Origin: Chrysopilus asiliformis
Taxonomy: Eukaryota > Arthropoda > Insecta > Diptera > Rhagionidae
Length of the DNA: 64,000 bases
Direction of reading: 5' to 3'
Assembly: GCA_964034945.1 (NCBI GenBank)
Contig: OZ035961.1
Coordinates: 13,037,501-13,101,500 of the forward strand
The notes under the pieces were generated by a model. The model was given only the letters and a program-made list of their open reading frames with translations, was not told where the DNA came from and did not search any database. The translations under genes and the position numbers were made by a program. Positions 10,621-39,349 of this stretch are shown here, piece by piece (the stretch's first letter is position 1; each line of letters opens with the position of its first letter).

Positions 10621-13402
10621 TATTATCCCGAAAATTATTGTAATAAGAGTTAGAGAAAACCTAGAGCCAGAAATTGTCCACCGTATAAAAATACAATAAA
10701 TAAACACAAAGCTAATTAAGTACGTCTAAGAATTTTGAATAACAAAAACTATTTAATTACGGTTAGATAATAACTAGTATTCATATACCTACAAAAATTC
10801 AGGATGACATTTTTCAAGAACGCTACCAATATAATATGCAAATTTCGGTTCACGCTTGCTAAACACGGAATTTTTTAATTAAATTGAATTTTTATGTGTA
10901 TCAAAAAATGTGACCCAAAGTGCATTTCGATGCTGAAAATATATGATAAAAGTTTTTTTTAATAAAAATTTAGGCATATACATATATATTTGATTGAAAT
11001 TAATTTATAATTATTTGTAATAACTTGCTATCAACTTAAAAACCTTTTGCAGCAACGAATCATAGAATTATTCAAGTTTGAGAATTTCTAAAGCTTCAAT
11101 AATCTAAGCACAACTTATTTTTTTAAGAATAATACGCGCTACCGAGCAGTAAGAATTTTTAAAAATACTCTAAATATTTATTTATTTATTAAAAACTCTG
11201 TGCCCAAATCAAAATAATAAAAACAAAAACTTTTCGCCGAGCAAGAATTGGCTATGGGGTAGTCATCTCTAGTCTAGACTGGGGGCCTATTATGGAATAC
11301 GATCGTAATCGTAACGATCGGAATTTGTGTGTCGTTGTTAGTGTTTTCTACTAACAACAAAAGGCGAATCCTGATTACGATCGTATTCCATAATAGGCCC
11401 CCTGAACTTCATGAGTTGTAATGCGTCACAAATGTTGAAATCCATTCAACGTATGTGAAAAAACAGCGTAGCAGAAAATAATTATGAAACCGAAGTTCAA
11501 AGCCCCACAATCTCGCCTTTGGATGAATTGTCGTGAAAAAAGGGATTTTAATTTAAAAGTCAATTTGCATATATATTAGCTTACGATTATTGTTTACGAA
11601 GATTATTTTTTACTAAAAGTCAAGTTGCATAAAAAAAACACCAGCATATGAAAAACTTTCACAGTTTAATTTTTGAAGCCAAATCCTTTTGTGAAATATT
11701 TTTAAGTACACTTAAAAGCTTGTTTTTTAAAAAAAAAAAATTGTTTTTTATAGTTATTGATAAATACAGTGAGAAAAGTCGATACGCTTGGCATTTGTCG
11801 TGTCGTAAGTCTATCAAAATTAAGGCATTAATTTAATTAATACCATTGGTATTTTCTGTAAAACAAAGAAGAGGAGATTTAAGAAAACGCAACCATGATT
11901 TATAACAAGGCGACAATATATTCACTTTTTATTTATATTTTGCAGTTTTTTTTATTTTTTCATTTTTTACAATAATTTTAAGTAATTTGTTTTATTGACC
12001 ACTTCAATTTTATGACATTTATACAATTTTTATATTTATTAATTTTATTTTTCGTCATTTTTTTGATTCACGTTTTAAAATTTAAATGTTTAGGAAGCAA
12101 TTTATCATACATACACACATATCAATGCCAAAGAAGTGTATTTTTATTACAATTTGAATGGAAAAATAATTTTCGAGGGGTTTCGTTTACTCTGACTTAT
12201 TGACCGAGATTTAGTAAAGATTGTGAAGAATATTGAATTGAAGAAAATTTAAAAAACCTAATGTTGTGAAATAAATTAAATTATGATTATTTACACCACA
12301 AATAAAAAGGAAAATAACTACTGTGAATTTAATTAAATCTAAGTAAATGATAAACGGCGTCAATATTTTACGAATCCCCCTAAATAATAATAGAATCGAA
12401 ACATGATGAAGAAACATCATTCAGAAATCAAAAAAAAAAATGTGATTGCATTAAAAGTTGAGCGAGAAACAAAACAAATTTATTAAAAGTGAAATTAAAG
12501 CATTTAATTTTATACAGACATTTATTTATCTTTATGTTTTTTGTATTCGTAATTAGCAATTTACTTGCATTTATTTTGTATTTACCTTTTTACAATTATA
12601 TTATAAATAAATTATCTAATAGTTTTTTTATTATATTATTTAAATACTAAAACTACATTGAGACATTTATCCTTTTTTTTGTTTTATTTACCCATTTTCA
12701 CTAAATTATCATTTATACAAAATGCCCACCTCATCAAAATTCATATTAAATAATTTGTAATTTTTATAAATATTTAAATTGACTTTGTACACACTTATCA
12801 ATATTTTATTTTAATTCTTTTTATTATTTTTTTAATGTTTATTTGCCTTTTTGTGGTATCAGCAGTTTGATATTATTTTCTTAGATCGATATGTGAAAAT
12901 TTACAAACTTTGATAAAAGTGTTGAATTTAATTGTATAGATGTGTGTAGATTTTTTTTATATAGATTTTAGTTTTCGTTATTTTTTATTTGACTATATTT
13001 ACACTAAAGTGCGTAAGAAAATTTTGTATCCTTTGAGCCCATGACAAATGACGCCATTTCTACCAATTTTCACAATTGCAACAATGTGTATTCCCTATTC
13101 ACCACATAGATATTTTTAAATGTGCATGAATTTATAAGGATTGCTGAATACATCAAAATGTGACACCAAACGCATCCTTCGACACGTTATGTTAGCCAAA
13201 CGTTATTATTATACAGTGTTATCCCAATCTCCTTTCGCACATCGTTACAATTCAATGTGACCATTATCCGTTCATCCGCTTTTTGTTCGCGTAGTAGTAG
13301 TAGTGGTGGTGCTGATGGTAGGGGTGATTTTGGTGTTTGTGTATGTATTGATTCGATTGTGTGCTAAGTGTACTCGTTAGAATTCGATTTATTGAGATGT
13401 CC
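10621..13402. other. 3' flank of Hmx, AT-rich
   Basis: Apart from the MITE at 11281 this stretch is very AT-rich. The part adjoining the Hmx stop may be 3' UTR: an AATAAA on the minus strand lies just past the stop (13388-13393) and further ones follow. Poly(A) site choice cannot be settled from sequence alone. Confidence 0.5.
11281..11402. mobile_element. 122-bp MITE with perfect 30-bp terminal inverted repeats
   Basis: The left end GGGGGCCTATTATGGAATAC (11281-11310 in full) is exactly inverted at 11373-11402. The centre contains a second hairpin, GTTGTTAGT...ACTAACAAC. No mismatch in 30 bp implies recent origin or recent mobility. The target duplication is not obvious, so the superfamily is unassigned. 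Confidence 0.85.
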
Positions 13403-31258
<17,856 letters not shown>

Positions 31259-34200
31259 TTCGCCTGTTATTATGGGTTCGATTTTTTGTATAATTTTATC
31301 TTCAACTTTTCTTTAATTTCGTAACATTAAATAGAATTTTTTAGGGTCATATTGAAGTAATTTTTTAATCAACTATCCTTTAAAATTCATCTTAACTCAA
31401 CACTTGATCACAAAAACCTTTGACACTTTCACAAAACGTCAATGGATGATCCAGAAATTATTATCAACTATCCTTGAATACTTTAAAACGATGTTCCAAT
31501 AACGTACTGAAACCGTCGCTAACACCGAAATGATACTGAACAGAGCCGCAGCTGAACAGGTTGCGTTCAAATCACTTAACCAATTGAATCCTAGAAAATG
31601 ATTTCGTCTCCGGTAGGACAAGCTGGCAAAGTTAACAATTGTACGTAGCCCGTCGTCAACGTATCACTTTGAAATGAATCCTGAACGCCGACGATATGAT
31701 TAACCCCCGCGGATTGCACAAAACGATATTCAAGTCAACGATATACACACAGCGACAGTATAAAATATGTACTGAAAACGTAAAAACACCAACGACAATC
31801 CAATCGGACGGTAAGCCAGAAAAAAACACTCCATACAAAATGTGAAATAAAAACAACAATATAAAACGACTCTCGGACGAATGTCAAGAACAAAAAAAAT
31901 CCAACCCCATGCACAATTACACAGATGTCTTTATCCCAGTTTAAAGGGCTGGTTTTTAAAATACATTTTTCACCCGCTTATCACTTATACTCCATACTAA
32001 GAAAAATTAACCGCACACATCCACTTAAACTCCGCAGGGGTTGAACAGCAAAGACGATGGTGTGTGTAAAGTAGTCCAACACATCTGCAATAACAACCCC
32101 TAAATAGCCATCTGTACAGGCCGTGTGTAGCATAACTGAGTCATGTGAAGGGCGTGTTTTAAAATCTCCACTCTAGGCCAATGGCAGCACGAGGGTGTGA
32201 TAAGCCAGACTACCCCAAATTTGTTTCCACAACCCTGTATTTGTGTGAGTCACGATTCTGCGCAAAGTGTTAATCGTTGAGCGAATATTTCCTCGCAGGG
32301 GTTGTTATAATTGCTACAGATTTAAGTGGCTGCATAGATGATGAAAATAACACAAAGATTTCCACAGAAAACGTTTATGAAGTCATGAATTCTAAGGTAC
32401 CTTTCACCCCCTGGTTAGATTCCTGGCAATAAAACACAAATACGAATTCCAGTTGCATAAAACTTGGACAGTGAATTTTTTGAGCCCCCGCCATCCTGTT
32501 TTAGAGATAAACACAAATAGAAGCGAAGAAAAATCCAGGATTTCAACCCCTAAAAATTTGTTCAAGGAGGCGTTCGCGATTTTCCCTATAGTTTGACGTA
32601 GTAGGAGAACTGTTGCCTCTATATTATGTCTAAAGCTTTTAGGATGGAATGGGGATCACACCTTTATCGTTGTAGGGGGATGACAAAAACGATTTCACTT
32701 GGGATGGTAAAGTTGCTTGAATGGTTGTTGCGATTTTACTATTCTGTTGAGTGTGGTAGTTTTGAAAAATATATATTCCTTCATTTTTCCTATATGTATT
32801 GTACTTTTCACACAAGTAGAACAAGGCAGAAAAAAAATATGGGAAACTCTGAAATAATTGAGGGAAAACGTTCAGGATTTGTTGATGCTTGCAGGTTGTT
32901 GCCATTGCCGTTTTTATTGTTTACTCCTTAAGTTAGGGGTGGTTAAGTGGATCCTGCCTGCCTGTTGGTGGCGTGATGGGGGGCTGGCGTTTAAATAGAT
33001 TTCTGTATTGTACACCAATATTCACCAATTATAGCCCAACTATAGAGACTAAACATATCCCGAATCATACAATTACAAATACAAATGCAATGAAATAATA
33101 TATTCTAACAAGAGAACAAACTTTTTAGGATGTTCCCTATTTTCATACAAGATGCTCTTAAGATCATCACTGTTGACTTTCATTTCCCTTCGCCCCAAAA
33201 GACTGTTTTATTCTTCAGCTCCAGTTTATTTTTTTCGATTTTTATCTTCGCCTATGGATGTGAAATTGTCGGAAATTTGAGATCGTGTTGTGGAAATTTC
33301 GTGAAACGATTTTGATTTTCATCCACTTGATGTTGGATGTTTCCGTTTGGGGGTGAAGATGATGATACCGCTCCCCAGTCAGTTAGAATTACACATCCCC
33401 AAACTTTTACTCGCCTTACCCAAACCATTTCGATTTTCCCAACACCAACACACACTCATTCATGGTTTGTGATGAAAATTCGAATTATTATACACGTACA
33501 TGTTTAACATACCTACATTATTTTATTATATCATGAATTTGTNNNNNNNNNNNNNNNNNNNNNNNNNNNNNNNNNNNNNNNNNNNNNNNNNNNNNNNNNN
33601 NNNNNNNNNNNNNNNNNNNNNNNNNNNNNNNNNNNNNNNNNNNNNNNNNNNNNNNNNNNNNNNNNNNNNNNNNNNNNNNNNNNNNNNNNNNNNNNNNNNN
33701 NNNNNNNNNNNNNNNNNNNNNNNNNNNNNNNNNNNNNNNNNNTAGTAGAAATTTCTTAAGACAAGATGCTGCTACTGTGCACTAACTATACCATACCCGA
33801 AATACGGTCACTCATCTTTATTGTTCGAATTGTTGTCACGGATTTGTCCATTATCATTTTTAGCTAAAGGGGCTAAACTACTTTACGAAAATCTTTTCGG
33901 ATCTTGATTGTATCTTCCTTTTCCAGTAAGTACATACAAGTAGCTATTTAAAAAAATATTGGTGCGACGAAAAGTGTTACATATGTATCTAGAAATTTAC
34001 ACTTACAATCGTATGAAAAGAAAACGGAACACTTTTAAGAGCGAGTTTTTTTACGTAACAGAGAAAAATAATTATATTTTAAAAAAATTCGCCAAATTAT
34101 CGTATATATTAATTTTAAAGTACACAAAAACTTATGCTGAATACAATCCCCAAACGGTGCTTTTTTTGACAGGTGACAAATTCGACCACGTGTTCTATGA

Positions 34201-34407
34201 AAAATACAGCCTAATCCACCTAACGGTAAAATGATACCTTTCTTGCATAATCAAACCTCATATGATGAATACAAGTCGGTATCATATTTGAAAAAAAAAA
34301 TTATACAAAAACATTTGAAAACTCGAGAACTAATTGAAGTAGAAAGAACAGAAATTTAGGCCTTATCAAAAGATAAACCTCATCCGAAAATGGAGAAAAT
34401 CGAACTA
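31259..34407. other. Upstream of Hmx; contains an assembly gap
   Basis: Hmx 5' UTR and promoter should lie in the first part, but no clear TATA or initiator decides a start. On the minus strand 31259-31315 is open in frame with Hmx without an ATG. The remainder shows no supported gene. Confidence 0.5.
33543..33742. other. Assembly gap, 200 N
   Basis: A run of exactly 200 N marks a scaffold gap of unknown true size. Confidence 0.99.
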
Positions 34408-34410
34408 CCC

Positions 34411-34747
34411 CTTCTCCCTTCTCCCTTCTCCCTTCTCCCTTCTCCCTTCTCCCTTCTCCCTTCTCCCTTCTCCCTTCTCCCTTCTCCCTTCTCCCTTCTC
34501 CCTTCTCCCTTCTCCCTTCTCCCTTCTCCCTTCTCCCTTCTCCCTTCTCCCTTCTCCCTTCTCCCTTCTCCCTTCTCCCTTCTCCCTTCTCCCTTCTCCC
34601 TTCTCCCTTCTCCCTTCTCCCTTCTCCCTTCTCCCTTCTCCCTTCTCCCTTCTCCCTTCTCCCTTCTCCCTTCTCCCTTCTCCCTTCTCCCTTCTCCCTT
34701 CTCCCTTCTCCCTTCTCCCTTCTCCCTTCTCCCTTCTCCCTTCTCCC
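34411..34747. repeat. (CTTCTCC)n satellite-like array, about 48 perfect heptamers
   Basis: The 7-bp unit repeats without a visible error for about 337 bases. It is pure pyrimidine on the plus strand and pure purine on the other. Since seven is not a multiple of three and the unit has no stop, all frames are open and spurious SLLPSPF or GEGRREK repeats appear. Confidence 0.97.
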
Positions 34748-36703
34748 CTCTCCGAGAGAAATGTTAAAAATGTATGCAATTTTCTCGAAAACGGCTAATT
34801 TTTCGAAAAAATTGTCTAAACAAAAAGTGTTTAGATTATGATTCTACATAACTGTGCCATACATAAATATCCACATACTGTATGTTACGAACTCATCGAA
34901 CTGAGACGATGAGTATGAGCTCCTTTATAATTTCGGTTTTTGGAGTGTTTTTAATACCTTTTCTTATATGTAAGAAAGGTAAAAAGATCTCGGAATTATT
35001 GAACTAAACCATAAATTGATTGAATAAATTTATTTAAAACAACATATTTATTCATAAATAAGCGGAAAATAATAGTAAAAATTACCATTTTTATCTCTAT
35101 CGCTATCCATTAAGCCATCAGAATCAAAGCGAATTGCTATCGTTTTTTATCGCTTGGATAAATAGGCGGAAAACATAAAAACTTTCATCGCCATTAAACC
35201 ATTTAATCACAAGCGAGTACTTTTGGTTTTAATAGTGCTATGGAAGAACAAAAACGGGCTTATAAATAAACAAAAATAACGTGAAAAATAAACTCGGTGT
35301 ATAGCAATTTAAACAGCAATTACATCGAATCGTAAATTTTTGCACATTACCAACATTTTATCCTTCCTTTAGCCATTTGTACTACACTTCCATATCGTTT
35401 TTCGGGATGGCACAGAGCACCATGAATTTTCACATATGCGAATTTATCGACCATATATGACTGTGGAATATGTTGTCAACATCAACTTAGCAACACTGCA
35501 ACAAGCAACGATGTCTATCCACCACCACAAATGGTATGAAAATTGTTAAAACATGAAATCGCTTTTCCATTTTATTTGTGAGAATTAAAAGCCATCATTA
35601 TTGCCACCATCGTTAACAGTAAAATATTTGAGTGGGTTTGAACGTATTTAATGAAAGTATACCACATACAGTTGATAATAAAGTCCTTTTTAATCCGCCC
35701 TGCCGACTACCGCACACTACCACCCTGCAATTCCAAGTTCAGCGAGTTCAATTTCCGTCTTTTTAATGCGGGAAATATTTTTGCCCATATACACGATCGA
35801 TCGATCCATCTATTCTACTGATTTTATATAGTATTATTTTATGACATTTTGTGCATCCATTTATCCTAATAGCATCCCATAATTCAGTTAAATTGATCAA
35901 TTGCACCAAAATACCAATTCAAGTGAAAAATTGTTGAGTTTTGGTAACTGGTATAATTACACAGACTTCAATACCCATTAAAAAATAATATCCACCGGGA
36001 AAGTCCATTTTCCATGAGCAAAATATAGTGGTGAAAATTATCATAATGACGCTGATATTAAATGAATGTCAGGTCATTACAGAATTAATGATAAAGGAGA
36101 TGAATTTTAAAATTAGACAGACACCATCAGACAATGTATCTGCAATTAATGCAAAATTTGATAACTGATTAACATGGAACTGATTTTAATTAATGAGTGA
36201 CACTTGACTGAGAGGTTGACAACTAATTATCATTAATTACGATTTCCCAATATTAATTAGTTCGATGTCATTTTTGCGTTTTTCAAGTTATTAACTCAAC
36301 ATTTTGAATCATTTTTCGTCGATGGTTTTGATCCTAATTAGTGTCTGAGTTGAGTTTTGTACTAAAATATGTATAATGCTTAAAATTACAACTACACAGA
36401 GAAAAATTTGATGTGAATTTAACTCGAAAAGTATCTGAATAAGGTCTATCCATTTGAATAACTTCATTTGTAATCCATGTAGATGAAAAATGAATAAAAA
36501 TAAAAATTCATTAGGTAATTTTTAAAACCATATTTTTGGTATTTAAATTCGGAGCACTTTGAGCTTAATAGCAGTACCACAATAATGCGTCGCGACGTAC
36601 ATCAGCGTTGACATTTTGACGCTCGAAAGTAAAACCAAGATATTTTGTGACAGTGTACAAAAACCAAATTCTTCTAATACGGCAGTTTGGCTTGTTCACA
36701 AAA
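34748..36703. other. Intergenic with homeodomain-type motif cluster
   Basis: No supported gene. Between about 36170 and 36350 TAATTA/ATTAAT cores are dense (for example TTTAATTAATGAG, CTAATTATCATTAATTACG, TATTAATTAGTT, CCTAATTAGTG). In such AT-rich DNA this may be chance. Confidence 0.4.
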
Positions 36704-36706
36704 CTC

Positions 36707-36737
<31 letters not shown>

Positions 36738-36954
36738 TCCTCTCTCTCTCTCTCTCTTCCTCTCTATCTCTCTCTTCCTCTCTCTCTCTCTCTTCCTCTC
36801 TCTCTCTCTTCCTCTCTCTCTTCCTCTCTCTCTCTCTCTTCCTCTCTCTCTCTCTCTTCCTCTCTCTCTCTCTCTTCCTCTCTCTCTCTCTCTCTTCCTC
36901 TCTCTCTCTCTCTTCCTCTCTCTCTCTCTCTTCCTGTCTCTCTCTCTCTTCCTC

Positions 36955-36990
<36 letters not shown>
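36704..36990. repeat. (CT)n microsatellite with regular TTC interruptions
   Basis: About 285 bases of CT dinucleotides broken by CTCTTCCTCT at fairly regular spacing. It lies directly after the stop codon of a retrotransposon fragment on the minus strand, so it may have grown from that element's 3' tail. Confidence 0.95.
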
Positions 36991-36994
36991 GGCG

Positions 36995-37150
36995 CTAGAA
37001 CCGGTTTCCGGTCTGGGTCTGCCGCAATGTCTCTCGCCAGAGGTCCCGGTCACGCGCCGATATCATCCCGTTTTGCATTCCAATTCTCTTCGCGTCCTGA
37101 TCAACATCGTCTTGCCATCTGAGGTTGGGTCTTCTTCGTCGCCTTGTTGT
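36995..37150 (-). pseudogene. Non-LTR retrotransposon ORF2 C-terminal fragment
   Basis: The minus strand encodes RRRRPNLRWQDDV, then RDRDLWRETLRQTQTGNRF and a stop at 36995-36997. The pattern RW-x-DDV ... ARDRDxWR is the usual tail of reverse transcriptases of insect LINE elements. It is GC-richer than the surroundings. Everything upstream of the tail is missing. Confidence 0.65.
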
Positions 37151-37324
37151 TAATAGCCCACTTCACAAAACGGTTCAACCAAAAATAGGTTACGTTTTTC
37201 AAAAAAAAAAAAAAAAATTAGGCATTGGTGTATCTTTCCATTATTTTGTATTTAAACAGTAATACAAAAATCATTCTGCATTGTGTTAGAGTTGCAATAT
37301 AGCCGGGCATCCGTCTTGAATTTT

Positions 37325-37695
37325 ATGCTACGTTTACACGAATGACAAATTTGTCATTTTTTTCTTGTCATTATGTTAATTCCCGTGTAAATGGCATAAT
37401 TTTTGTAATTTTTTCTGTCAGAAAATGTCAATCTCTCATAAAAGAATGAACTTGTCCATTCTTTTATGCCAGATTGTCATTCGTGCAAACGCAATATTAG
37501 TTATGACAACTTTAGTATTCAACTTTTGTCATAACTTATGACAAAAGTTGAATACTAAAGTTGTCATAACTAATATTGCGTTTCCACGAATGACAATCTG
37601 GCATAAAAGAATGGACAAGTTCATGCCATTTACACGGGAATTAACATAATGACAAGAAAAAAATGACAAATTTGTCATTCGTGTAAATGTAGCAT
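37325..37695. mobile_element. 371-bp foldback element
   Basis: The outer arms (ATGCTACGTTTACACGAATG inward, running past CCCGTGTAAATGGCA) are inverted at the far end. The centre (GTTATGACAACTTTAGTATT and its inverse) is nearly perfect with almost no loop. The left half has about 55 extra bases near 37400-37450 absent from the right half, showing a later deletion or insertion. Confidence 0.88.
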
Positions 37696-39270
37696 TACTA
37701 TATGTTAAAATTCTCTAGAGTTCAGTGGAAATTGGTTGAGTAAAACTATTAATTAAAAATTATTCAACAGTTTAAAAAAATCCTGTTAGCCTGAGTGGAG
37801 CCTAGTGAAACAGGATCTTATGACGGTAACCTAGCTTTCAAACTAAAAACAGACTCCTAGTTGAGATTTCAGAGCAGACAAGACTTACCTGTCAGGAGGA
37901 AATTTTCGGTTGTAAAAAATACACAAATATAACATTTTATAATATTTTTTTTTATCTGTAAGCCAAGGAATTCTTGTAGAGTTAACAATTCAGTTGTTTT
38001 CAAATGTTTCATAACTAAACATTTTGCAGTCCTGCTTCAAAAATCTTCTTATAGCAATTCTACCCAATTAACGTGAAATTTTTAAACAACTTTGGAAAAT
38101 ATAGAATCTACTTATACATTTATAATTATAGGTGCGCTAATGCATAGAATCGCATTTCTTTGATGTTTACAAACAATCGACAACTAAATCTACTTAGAAA
38201 ACGAAATCTCTTAACACCATGTGGACAACATTCTTCGAAACTGACACTGACAATGAACCCATTGTCCCACTATAGTGTACAAAAAGATAACAATGTATCG
38301 ATTTAGATCAGTCAACCGTATATTGAATTTCGCATATTCAATAAATATTGTGGGCATAAGTTCTGCATCCATTGTCCGCTCAAGGTATAATGTCTAATTT
38401 CCATTGTTGGAACAGTAAATATTTGGAAAGTTGTACTCTTTTAGTAAATGCACTTCATTTGAATTTCTTTCATATGAAAAACACCATTTTTAGGTAAGTA
38501 TGGTAGTTTAACGGAAGTGAATAGCACGAATAATCCTCAGCTATTGAAAATTAACATCCCTTAAAATTTTCCATATGCTTTCAGAGTAACACACACATAC
38601 TCGTATAAAAGTGTGCGTATATTTTGTATGAGATATATTTATTAGTTAAAATGAAAAAATATTCACCAAACATGTATATAAAACACATTTACCTTTTTGA
38701 AATGCGATATGCTCCAATTAAAAGTGAATTTAAAATGGACCAACACAAAAAATAAAATCTTTATGTGAAAATTCACATAATTTAAATCGGTGAATCCTTA
38801 CAAAGGACGATACCGACTGTAATCCACTCCGGGGGTCCACTCGATTTAACCAATGCCGTCCTTTAATAACTTCGCATCATCGCATCGTTTATTACAAAAG
38901 AGGTCCTTCAGCACAGATAAAAACTATTTCGCTTTTATTATTATTTTTTTCTTTTACACACTATACGATCAATGCCTACCGAATCGTTTTATAAACACTT
39001 CGAAACGTGATTGGATACGAAGCCATGCGGAAAAAGGCTACTTGAATTATAAACAGGAGCACCTCAAGTTACTTGTTTTCTTTACAAATAATAAAGGGTC
39101 CTCTTTAATCAGCGGTAAAAGTATCAAATAAACAAAAGTATTTCTATCAGTTTTAAAATAGATGAAAGTTTTTCTTTGATGTTTTTTTAACTTATAAAAT
39201 TAGTTAACAATTAACTAATGATTTTTTCTTGCCAAGTTTTCTAATGCAACAGATTTCCCGAAATTTGATA
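37696..39270. other. Intergenic, no recognised feature
   Basis: AT-rich; the longest open frame (38853-39131) shows no motif or splice context. Nothing supported. Confidence 0.5.
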
Positions 39271-39349
39271 CAGGGTATTTTTATATATAAAATTTAAAAC
39301 AAAATTTCGGACAATTTTGTTCCGAAGAGCCGTCCGAAGGAAAACCCTG
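39271..39349. mobile_element. 79-bp mini-MITE candidate
   Basis: CAGGGTATTTT at the left and AAAACCCTG at the right form short imperfect inverted ends flanked by TA on each side. The interior holds TTCGGACA...TCCGAA symmetry. It is small enough that chance cannot be excluded. Confidence 0.4.

Noticed and set aside
34390..34779. Long repetitive open frames on both strands over the heptamer array
   Set aside because: They exist only because a stop-free 7-mer opens every frame; the products are pure SLLPSPF or GEGRREK repeats.
36565..37153. Three overlapping 100-168 codon frames over the (CT)n tract
   Set aside because: Ser/Leu or Arg/Glu runs from the dinucleotide repeat; the only real coding trace is the retrotransposon tail in a different frame.
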